NCBI GenBank assembly: GCA_025999115.1
Contig: BNWW01000050.1
Span: forward strand, 1 to 13,760
DNA: 13,760 bases
Source: Bacteroidia bacterium
GTDB lineage: Bacteria; Bacteroidota; Bacteroidia; Bacteroidales; Azobacteroidaceae
Direction: 5' to 3'
A program made the translations under genes and the position numbers. Within the stretch, counting starts at the first letter, position 1. Every line of letters starts with the position of its first letter. Of the stretch, positions 7,254 through 13,760 are shown one piece after another. The notes below the pieces were generated by a model. It did no database searches. It had not been told where the DNA came from and saw only the letters and a program-made list of their open reading frames with translations.

Positions 7254-9245
7254 TTAATTAATAATTAGTTTTATTGTTTTTTGCCTTTCTCCTACTATTT
7301 TCAACAGATAAATACCTTGCGGCAGTTCCGTTGGAATTACCATACTTGGTTCAGTTTTTATCTTTTCTTGAAGCATTAAATGTCCTTGTAAATTATATAA
7401 TAAAATGCCACTTTCTAAGTCTATTTTTTCTAAACCACGTATAATAATTGATGAAGCATCATAATTAGCATTAATAGAAATATTATCATCAATTATTATC
7501 TGATCTATTTTAGTGATATCCGATTCAGACCCTACAAATGACATCGTTTGCTGTGGCTGTGAAGAAAAGGCACTTTTAATTTGTTGCCAAACATCTGGTC
7601 TATCAGTAGTGATTACTGCAGTTGAAAAATAAGGAACACTCATCAATCCAAAGTGGTCTCCTCTGATATCTTGATCAACATTTTTCATTGACCATTCCGC
7701 CCAACGATTCACAACTCCTTTAGGTCCTACAGGCTCCTCTGAAAATATACCGGGACGGAACCCTTTAGAAGATACGTAATGCAACAAATTATCATAAGTA
7801 ACATTATTTCTGACAAATGATTGTAAATATGGATCAGACAACAATTTAAAATTAGTTTCTATTGCCAAAACAGATGACTCGGCACTATTAATCCATGAAT
7901 CAATAAAAGTACAGGCATTAGACAATGCATTTGCACTTGCATCCGGTTGTATCATAGGCATAAATAAAACTCTTTCCAATTTTTCGTCAGAAAGCCCTGT
8001 TGCCGTCTTTATTTCGCTATATGTATATGGTATTTTGAAAGCAATATAACTTAACATATCAAGACTTGCTGCTTGGGTATAACATTTCTTAAATATTTCG
8101 GCCCAACTATTTAGAATAGATTGCTGACCCGCGGTTGTTGTAGGATCATAATCACAATTGATGCATCCTCCTCCGGCAGTATTTTTCCTGAGAAGTCCTT
8201 TTATATCTATTAATACAACCATGTCTGATCGCTTCAAAATAGACAATAGTGATGCAAATCGCAAGTAATAATTCTCCATATTTTTAGCCATGTTTCCATC
8301 AGGTGGGATAGATCCATTACGTTTTCTTAATTTTAAATAACGAATTGAAGAGTAATTTAAATCAAACAGATAAGCAGGATTTTGCCCTGAATAATCTGAC
8401 AATCTGTTAATATTATAATCATGACTTAAAATTAGCATGTTGTCTTGTGTCTTCATAACATCGACTTCGACAATAGGGGTTTGTAAATAGGCATTTTGTA
8501 TTGCTCGTCTAGAATTTTCTTGATCTCCATATCCTAAATTTCCACCCCAAAGTCCTCTATGAGCAGCAATAATAAGATCAGAACCAATACTCGTATTCGG
8601 TGATTTTATCGTTTGCCACACATTACAAGGACAAAAAGACGCAACTTCTAAATCAGCGCAAAAATGATCTGGGGGAAAAAGAGGGTTAACTGCAATCTCC
8701 GGAGGTTCTATGTTAAAATTAGGTAATGTTATATTATTTTCGATACCGGGAATTTTAATGCTTGAGAATGTAGCATGATGCAGAATAACAATAACTTTGA
8801 CTCCAATAGGTTCTTGTAATAGGGAATATGGAGAATCAGAGTTATTTCCATGATTATATTTATCAACTCCCAATGCAGACGATTTTATATCCTTACTATC
8901 CCATGTAGGTGGAGAATACATAAATTCTTCACTCCAAACAGGATCGTCGTGTACTACAGACAAGCCTTCATAGGTGGTTGACGTGTGATCTAAGTGCATT
9001 TCATAAAGGATTGTATTTCTCACAGTATCAACAACAAAAACATCAATTTTGCCACCTAAAGACTCATTAACACTACCAATAATACCTCCGTTAAGATCTG
9101 CTTGAAGAGAAAAAACGGAAGATACATCAAGACTTGCATCATACTCACGTGTTTTGCTTTCGTAACTTTGAGCAAAAGCGCAAATCCCAAATAAAAACAT
9201 AACAACAAAAAGTTGCATGTGTTTTGTCAATTTTAAATGTTTCAT
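7254..9245 (-). CDS. T9SS-secreted large glycerophosphodiester phosphodiesterase family protein
   Basis: Encodes 663 residues: a signal peptide (1-25, cleavage before Gln26), an unrecognised region (about 27-220), a GDPD domain (about 222-560) and a C-terminal T9SS type A sorting-like domain (about 588-663: 'GILLYNLQGHLML' ... 'GIYLLKIVG'). GDPD motifs are AAHRG (His229, Arg230), VEVDV (Glu260, Asp262), LSHD (His275) and TTDRP (547-551). The third metal ligand, usually Glu in xIEIK, appears as Asp347 in LIDIK. It should hydrolyse glycerophosphodiesters to glycerol-3-phosphate and an alcohol, outside the cell. It is about twice the usual size because of the added N-terminal region, which carries clustered cysteines (C196, C205, C207); a CxxC (C361, C364) lies in the catalytic domain. 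DNA is AT-richer than the two other GDPD genes. A 67-bp gap precedes it. Family and secretion well supported; substrate inferred. Confidence 0.88.
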   Translation of the reverse strand: MKHLKLTKHMQLFVVMFLFGICAFAQSYESKTREYDASLDVSSVFSLQADLNGGIIGSVNESLGGKIDVFVVDTVRNTILYEMHLDHTSTTYEGLSVVHDDPVWSEEFMYSPPTWDSKDIKSSALGVDKYNHGNNSDSPYSLLQEPIGVKVIVILHHATFSSIKIPGIENNITLPNFNIEPPEIAVNPLFPPDHFCADLEVASFCPCNVWQTIKSPNTSIGSDLIIAAHRGLWGGNLGYGDQENSRRAIQNAYLQTPIVEVDVMKTQDNMLILSHDYNINRLSDYSGQNPAYLFDLNYSSIRYLKLRKRNGSIPPDGNMAKNMENYYLRFASLLSILKRSDMVVLIDIKGLLRKNTAGGGCINCDYDPTTTAGQQSILNSWAEIFKKCYTQAASLDMLSYIAFKIPYTYSEIKTATGLSDEKLERVLFMPMIQPDASANALSNACTFIDSWINSAESSVLAIETNFKLLSDPYLQSFVRNNVTYDNLLHYVSSKGFRPGIFSEEPVGPKGVVNRWAEWSMKNVDQDIRGDHFGLMSVPYFSTAVITTDRPDVWQQIKSAFSSQPQQTMSFVGSESDITKIDQIIIDDNISINANYDASSIIIRGLEKIDLESGILLYNLQGHLMLQEKIKTEPSMVIPTELPQGIYLLKIVGERQKTIKLIIN

Positions 9246-9312
9246 AATATATTTTTAAAAAAATAAGTATTTTTCAATTTTCATATCAACAACATAAATA
9301 CAAATTCATTGT

Positions 9313-10209
9313 TTAATCATGTTGTCCTCGTTTCTTTAAATAATCAATCAAATACGCCGGACGATCCGTCTGAATTATCTTTGCACCCAGCGTATCGATC
9401 AAATAACCATAGCCCGCATCGGGATTTTTCAGCGACATGTCATCGTCATGACCGCCCGCCATCGTATCCCACAGCGTATTGTACCAAATCAACGATTTGC
9501 CTGCCAATTGCGATTTCATTTGTTTAGGCAATGGATGGCTATCGTCCACAAACAACAGTTCAAATGCAACCGGATATAATTCTTTTACAAAGAGTTGTAT
9601 CTGCTCTGCTGCACCTTCCGCGTCTAAATGCACGATGGGCATATAAATCACTTTGTCAAGATAAGTTCTGAATTGTTCTTTCACCTCTTCTGCCGATTTA
9701 CCTCCTTTCATTATTATTTGTTTAGTTGTTCCTGTTTTTTCCAGCAAAGCATATACCTCATCAAAATAACGGTCTGCTTTATCTAAATTGACTAAGATAC
9801 GCCCTTTCATCAACAAGAGTGCTTCTTCCAAAGTCGGCGCTTTTTCTTTTGTCTTGATGGCGCAACCGTTTTTTAAACGGAGTGTTTGAATGGAATCCAA
9901 TGTCCATTCGGCAATTTTGCCTTTTCCGGTAGAAGTACGGTCGAGTGTTGCATCGTGCATCAAAATAAATTGTCCGTCTTTGGTGCGTTGAACATCCAAT
10001 TCCACAATGTCCACGCCCATTTTAATGGCATTTTCAATGCCCGGCAACGAGTTTTCCGGGGCATTGCGCCAGTCGCCACGGTGGGCGGCAACGAAGACGT
10101 AATTGCCGGTGGAATTGTGCAATTTTTGCAGCAACGTATCTACTCTGGTTTGTGCTATTGCTGCCGTTTGAATAAACAGCAGCAATAGAAAACTGATTTT
10201 CTGTATCAT
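9313..10209 (-). CDS. Periplasmic glycerophosphodiester phosphodiesterase
   Basis: Encodes 298 residues, a normal single-domain GDPD. A signal peptide (1-19, cleavage before Gln20) sends it to the periplasm; no lipobox or sorting tail is seen. Catalytic and metal residues: AAHRG (His43, Arg44), ENS (52-54), VELDV (Glu70, Asp72), LMHD (His85), VNLDK (Asp143 where many members have Glu) and QTDRP near the end. Expected reaction: a glycerophosphodiester plus water gives glycerol-3-phosphate and an alcohol. Its ATG overlaps the stop of the propeller gene upstream in an ATGA junction (10206-10209), which points to translational coupling and a shared job. The domain layout resembles the other two GDPDs, so the three are probably paralogues. 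Family sure; substrate not shown. Confidence 0.93.
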   Translation of the reverse strand: MIQKISFLLLLFIQTAAIAQTRVDTLLQKLHNSTGNYVFVAAHRGDWRNAPENSLPGIENAIKMGVDIVELDVQRTKDGQFILMHDATLDRTSTGKGKIAEWTLDSIQTLRLKNGCAIKTKEKAPTLEEALLLMKGRILVNLDKADRYFDEVYALLEKTGTTKQIIMKGGKSAEEVKEQFRTYLDKVIYMPIVHLDAEGAAEQIQLFVKELYPVAFELLFVDDSHPLPKQMKSQLAGKSLIWYNTLWDTMAGGHDDDMSLKNPDAGYGYLIDTLGAKIIQTDRPAYLIDYLKKRGQHD

Positions 10210-11708
10210 TGTACAATTACTTTACTTGTGTTATCGCCTAATTTCACCAAATAAATTTGTGAAGATACTACAGGAAAAGAGTGTTGTCCTTTATTTACCC
10301 ATTGCTTCAATATCAGTTGCCCAAACAAGTTATATATGGAAATTTCACCGTCTTGTGTGGCAATCAGTTCAATCGTTTTATTCCCTGCAAAGGCATGTAA
10401 TTCTTCGGTATTTAGAATTGAAATATTTGTTCCAGGTTCAGTAGCAAGTTCGCTGCGTTGCAGACCCGAACGTTGTGCATTTCCACCTTTCATTGCCCAA
10501 TAACTGTTTGCCGGTCCGGTTACTCCTGTTACATTCACTTTGAACAGGTAAATATCTCCTGCTGTTTTTCCTGCCAAATAGATAGAGCCATCATTTGCTA
10601 TTGCAGGTGCTGACCATATTTTGGTTGTCGTGTTCGTTCCATCGCTCAATGCCGCTTTATAAATTTGGTCTGCACTCGTTGTTTTATCTTCTATGATATA
10701 ATAATTTCCGGCATCATCTCCGAAATGGATATAACCCAAATTATCAATAGCCGGAACGCTGCCCGCATTTCCGTCTGTTGCAAATTCCCATTTAAGTGTT
10801 CCGTCAGGATTTAGGGCGAAGATTTTTTTATTTTCCGATCCGGCAATGTAAAGAGTTCCGTTTGCACCTATGGCAACTCCCGATTGTTCTATTTTACTCA
10901 AATTGGCAACGGAAGGATACGTCCAGTTAGCATCAAATGTAGGAGTTAGATGGAGAGATACAACTTTCCCGGAACCTGCTGCTGCCAATAAATTTCCGTC
11001 CCCATCCATAGCCGGAGAGCCTGCTGCATAATAATTGGTGGAAGGGTCTATCTTATAATTGCCTAAAAGAGTCGGCGCCAAATCGGCATCAATACTATTC
11101 AGATTGTATGCGTAGAAACCGGAATTTCCTGCTTGAGAATAGGAAACGTTATCCTGCGAAACAACAATCGACCCAAGTACACCTCCGGAAGGTTTGATGT
11201 AGGCTTTTCTTGTTCCTGTGGCTTTATCCACCAAATGAAGAGCGCCGTCTGTTCCGTTGTTGCCAACCAAAATATCGCCGTCCTTCGTTATCGCAGGAGT
11301 GACGTAAGTGATATTTGCTCCACTGCCAATGGTATATTTCCATTGTTCGGTTCCATTTGGATTGATGGCATACAGATAAGCAGGATCAGTGTTAGTTGTT
11401 CCAATAGGCACATAAACTACACCGTTGTTGCCAACTGCCAAACCGGTCCGGGAAGGATTTGATTTGGCTATTTCTAAATTGTAATTCCAAACCGATGTGC
11501 CATCAGAAGCGTTGAACGCATACAATTTTCCATCTGTGCCATTGGCATAATAAATAGTGTCGCCGCTGATACTTAATGCCGGAGAGGTACCTGAAGTGTC
11601 TCCTGTTCCACAACTGACTGTCCATTGAATATTAACACCGGGTTGGGCAAAACCAATCAAACTTGATGCTAATAATAAACTTGCTAATAATGAGTAATGT
11701 TTTTTCAT
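10206..11708 (-). CDS. T9SS-secreted PQQ-like beta-propeller protein
   Basis: Encodes 500 residues: a signal peptide (1-21, cleavage before Gln22), a beta-propeller made of repeats such as 'YAFNASDGTSVWNY' (63-76), 'YAINPNGTEQWKY' (113-125) and 'FALNPDGTLKWEF' (297-309), each with a strand that ends in an IYxAG/VYVP-like turn, then 'YWAMKGGNAQRSG' (403-415), and a C-terminal T9SS type A sorting-like domain (about 430-500: 'ISIYNLFGQLIL' ... 'QIYLVKLG'). The repeats are PQQ-like (BamB-type), but nothing shows PQQ binding or dehydrogenase activity; I read it as a surface scaffold or binding protein. It is paralogous to the partial propeller at 12857-13760 and lies next to a GDPD with an overlapping start, so a partnership with that enzyme is likely. 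No related function is known to me. Confidence 0.85.
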   Translation of the reverse strand: MKKHYSLLASLLLASSLIGFAQPGVNIQWTVSCGTGDTSGTSPALSISGDTIYYANGTDGKLYAFNASDGTSVWNYNLEIAKSNPSRTGLAVGNNGVVYVPIGTTNTDPAYLYAINPNGTEQWKYTIGSGANITYVTPAITKDGDILVGNNGTDGALHLVDKATGTRKAYIKPSGGVLGSIVVSQDNVSYSQAGNSGFYAYNLNSIDADLAPTLLGNYKIDPSTNYYAAGSPAMDGDGNLLAAAGSGKVVSLHLTPTFDANWTYPSVANLSKIEQSGVAIGANGTLYIAGSENKKIFALNPDGTLKWEFATDGNAGSVPAIDNLGYIHFGDDAGNYYIIEDKTTSADQIYKAALSDGTNTTTKIWSAPAIANDGSIYLAGKTAGDIYLFKVNVTGVTGPANSYWAMKGGNAQRSGLQRSELATEPGTNISILNTEELHAFAGNKTIELIATQDGEISIYNLFGQLILKQWVNKGQHSFPVVSSQIYLVKLGDNTSKVIVQ

Positions 11709-11738
11709 GATAATTTAATTTGTAAGTTTTACATCTTG

Positions 11739-12854
11739 CTATTTTAAATAATTCTTAATAAGTTCTGTATAATCCGTTTGGATTATTTGCAACTGTATTT
11801 GTTTCATCTTGTCAATAGACGAGAAATGGTTTTGCAATACCGCATTGTCTCCTGCATCGTCTAATGAATTGGAATAAGTGACCATTTGCTTGGCACGAGC
11901 AGTTGCGATTAGCGAAGCGGCATCTGTTGCCTGATAATCTATCTGCGCGAGATACGTCAGGGATTTAGCAGACCAATAGCTGACATCCGTACTGTTTGAA
12001 ATCCAAGGAAAAACAAGACTTTGCGTATTGTTGTTTTTTATCTGGCTTCCGGTTTCTTTGTTACTGCTGACATAAAAAAGTGCCCGATCAAGCATGTGCA
12101 GCGAATCAACTAATGCCACTAATTTACGCGGGTTTCCGATTTCGTTTACCTTGTCCAAATTGAAATATATCTTGCCTTGACCTGCCAATAAAGCTTCTTC
12201 CAAGGTGGGAATAGTATAATTTGTCAATGCTCCATTTGCAGCCCGCAGTTTATAACTTTTCAATTGCGCCAATGTTTTGTCTTTTACATTGCCCGATGCG
12301 TTGGTAGTACGAGTTATCGCAGCATCGTGCATCAATACAAAATGTCCGTCGGAAGTCGTGCGCACATCAATTTCCACCATATTGGCACCTGCTTCTATCG
12401 CTTGTTGAATGGCTTCCACCGAATTTTCGGGGATGCCGTTTTGTTTTCCTGCGTAGGTGTTGGCACGGTGGGCACAAAGCCATATTTCCGACGGATTGGA
12501 AACCAGTCTTTGTAATTCGGTATGTAAACTTTTTCCCATCACTTCCACGGGAACATGTACCGTTGCTTCACCTCCAGATCCGTCTGAAAACACCAACGTA
12601 ACATTGTATTGCTTTTCAGTGATGTAAGTATGTTTAGCCAACGCATCGGTAGAAGTCGTGCCATCGCCGAAATCCCAAACCGGATTTCCGGAGATGTCTG
12701 ATTGATAATAAAATTGCACTTCTTCGCCGATACATGGAACAGGATTCGATACAATCACTTTCGGTGCCGGTATTTCATGTTTAATCTCCTGATTTTGTCC
12801 GTCGCAGGACAAAATCAGGAAGGCTAAAATGACCAAACAGAATAATTTATTCAT
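11739..12854 (-). CDS. Lipoprotein with PKD domain and glycerophosphodiester phosphodiesterase domain
   Basis: Start chosen at 12854, giving 371 residues. An ATG at 12905 is in frame but lies inside the upstream gene and would add 17 residues ahead of a perfect lipoprotein signal, so it is rejected. Signal: MNKLFCLVILAFLILSC, lipid attachment at Cys17. A PKD domain follows (about 32-105, with WDFGDGTTS at 60-68). The GDPD domain (about 123-371) has CAHRA (His129, Arg130), PENS (142-145), VEIDV (Glu161, Asp163), LMHD (His176) and FNLDK (Asp234 in place of the usual Glu). The expected TDRP near the end reads TDYT. It should be membrane-anchored, possibly on the surface, releasing glycerol-3-phosphate from glycerophosphodiesters. 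Its ATG follows the stop of the partial propeller gene by 2 nt. Domain calls are sure; surface exposure is inferred. Confidence 0.9.
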   Translation of the reverse strand: MNKLFCLVILAFLILSCDGQNQEIKHEIPAPKVIVSNPVPCIGEEVQFYYQSDISGNPVWDFGDGTTSTDALAKHTYITEKQYNVTLVFSDGSGGEATVHVPVEVMGKSLHTELQRLVSNPSEIWLCAHRANTYAGKQNGIPENSVEAIQQAIEAGANMVEIDVRTTSDGHFVLMHDAAITRTTNASGNVKDKTLAQLKSYKLRAANGALTNYTIPTLEEALLAGQGKIYFNLDKVNEIGNPRKLVALVDSLHMLDRALFYVSSNKETGSQIKNNNTQSLVFPWISNSTDVSYWSAKSLTYLAQIDYQATDAASLIATARAKQMVTYSNSLDDAGDNAVLQNHFSSIDKMKQIQLQIIQTDYTELIKNYLK

Positions 12855-12856
12855 TT

Positions 12857-13760
12857 CTATTTTTGTGTATTTGTATGTTTGCGGTTTTGTCCGCGCATAG
12901 GCCACGCTGAATCGGCAACACCGGTAATGCCCGGATCGGTCAAAGCAACCAATGCACTTTTAGCATTGTCGTTCGTGTTGGTAATTCCAATGTAGATAAC
13001 GCCATCATCGCCAATCGTGGGAGAGCTCCAGATTCTTCCGGTTTCCGCACTCCAATTTGTATTGCCATTTTCTGCAATTAGAGCCGCAATATCGCGTTTT
13101 ACCACTAATTCGGCATTGCTTCCATTGGCTTTGACAACATAATAATTACCGGACTGCGTTCCGAAATGAATATTGCCTGCCTGGTCAATGGCTGCCGTCC
13201 CACTTACATCTTCCGGTATGCCGTATTGCCATTTAACACTTCCATCAGTAGGGTTGAGTGCAACGATTCCGCCATTGCTTTCTCCTTCAGCGCGTTTCAA
13301 ACTGACAATTACTGTTCCGTCCGCAGCAATTACTACACCGCCCTGGTCAAGTTTACCGACTTCGCCCAATTGTGTTTCCCATACGGTTACGCCTTCGGCT
13401 GAGAAAGCCAATACCCGATTGTCATTTGCCGCAAAAGTGGCTGCAACATATACTGTTCCGTTGCTGCCAATGGCAGGAGAGCCGTTGGGATATTCCGATG
13501 TTTTATTCGGTGCTGTGGTGTACAGATTCCATGTCCATGTTGTGTTACCTCCTGCTGCTAAAGCGGATGCAGGAACGCCGAACAAGCCGTTGTTTTGTCC
13601 TGTCCAAATGAGTGTTTTGCTCTTGGTCATCACCAATCCACCGGAAACACCGCCTGCGGGACCGCCATCGCCGGTAGCATTGGCTACATAACCGTGTCTT
13701 GCACCTGTATTTTTGTTTACTGCAATTACAGACCCGGTAGAACCACCATTACCCATATAC
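12857..13760 (-). CDS. PQQ-like beta-propeller protein, partial (5' end outside the window)
   Basis: The reading frame is open to the window edge: the Met at 13756 is preceded by an in-frame Tyr codon and is internal. About 300 C-terminal residues are visible. They align with residues from about 148 of the 500-residue propeller at 10206-11708 (for example GSVIAVNKNTGARHGYV against GALHLVDKATGTRKAYI), so roughly 150 N-terminal residues, including any signal peptide, lie outside. Repeats include 'VVALNPTDGSVKWQYG' type strands and an ending 'DSAWPMRGQNRKHTNTQK'. Unlike its paralogue it stops right there, with no T9SS tail. A lipoprotein signal at the missing end is possible. It is adjacent to the lipoprotein GDPD with a 2-nt gap. 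It is a non-catalytic propeller by appearance; the function is unknown. Confidence 0.85.
   Translation of the reverse strand, partial: YMGNGGSTGSVIAVNKNTGARHGYVANATGDGGPAGGVSGGLVMTKSKTLIWTGQNNGLFGVPASALAAGGNTTWTWNLYTTAPNKTSEYPNGSPAIGSNGTVYVAATFAANDNRVLAFSAEGVTVWETQLGEVGKLDQGGVVIAADGTVIVSLKRAEGESNGGIVALNPTDGSVKWQYGIPEDVSGTAAIDQAGNIHFGTQSGNYYVVKANGSNAELVVKRDIAALIAENGNTNWSAETGRIWSSPTIGDDGVIYIGITNTNDNAKSALVALTDPGITGVADSAWPMRGQNRKHTNTQK

Noticed and set aside
9246..9312. Promoter before the large GDPD gene (TGAATTTG at 9301-9308)
   Set aside because: The -7-like element has a mismatch in a key position and no -33 TTTG lies at the right distance, so it was not listed.
13173..13691. Plus-strand 172-residue open frame opposite the partial propeller gene
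   Set aside because: The product is Pro/Ala/Ser-rich low complexity, typical of the complement of a repeat-rich propeller gene, which is clearly coding on the minus strand.
10206..13760. Quinoprotein (PQQ-dependent) dehydrogenase activity for the propeller proteins
   Set aside because: Only the structural repeats are present; I see no dehydrogenase domain organisation, vicinal cysteine pair or cytochrome motif.

Overview
The window reads as a Bacteroidetes chromosome segment, most likely from a Bacteroidales lineage with a type IX secretion system (T9SS), so probably not Bacteroides itself. The basis is: C-terminal T9SS-type sorting domains on two proteins, a lipoprotein and many Gln-initiated signal-peptide cleavage sites, a HU-family protein, an AAA-ATPase-like/PD-(D/E)XK protein of a type much expanded in this phylum, one promoter matching the Bacteroidetes -33/-7 consensus (TTG, 20 nt, TAnnTTTG), and AT-rich start regions without clear Shine-Dalgarno sites. 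Every convincing gene is on the minus strand, so transcription runs from high to low coordinates.

Region by region, in transcription order. (1) 13760-9313: two successive pairs, each a secreted PQQ-like beta-propeller protein followed by a glycerophosphodiester phosphodiesterase (GDPD). The first propeller (12857-13760) is cut by the window edge. It is followed 2 nt later by a lipoprotein PKD-GDPD (11739-12854). The second propeller (10206-11708) carries a T9SS tail and overlaps the next GDPD (9313-10209) by an ATGA junction. (2) 9245-5305: an AT-rich block with a third, larger GDPD (unknown N-terminal region and a T9SS tail), a secreted 237-residue protein that may have a LamG/concanavalin-like fold, and a tail-fibre-like surface protein with an internal duplication. 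(3) 5290-2803: an exported purple-acid-phosphatase-like metallophosphoesterase and an OPA-family (GlpT/UhpT/UhpC-type) organophosphate transporter. (4) 2778-2047: a HU-like DNA-binding protein and a small basic protein resembling NUMOD/IENR-type modules, ending at a strong terminator-like hairpin (1961-2010). (5) 1894-148: a separate unit with its own predicted promoter and leader, encoding an AAA-ATPase-like protein with a C-terminal PD-(D/E)XK nuclease domain.

Taken together, 13760-2803 looks like a long co-oriented operon for scavenging phosphodiesters such as glycerophosphodiesters. Three GDPDs with different predicted locations would release phosphate monoesters, probably glycerol-3-phosphate. 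These would either be dephosphorylated by the exported metallophosphoesterase or imported intact by the OPA transporter. The propeller, LamG-like and fibre-like proteins would be surface partners of unknown role. The individual enzyme families are well supported; the joint pathway and its substrate are inference. The main unusual points are the repeated propeller-GDPD module and the number of GDPDs in one operon. No tRNA, rRNA, CRISPR array, insertion sequence or attachment site was seen.
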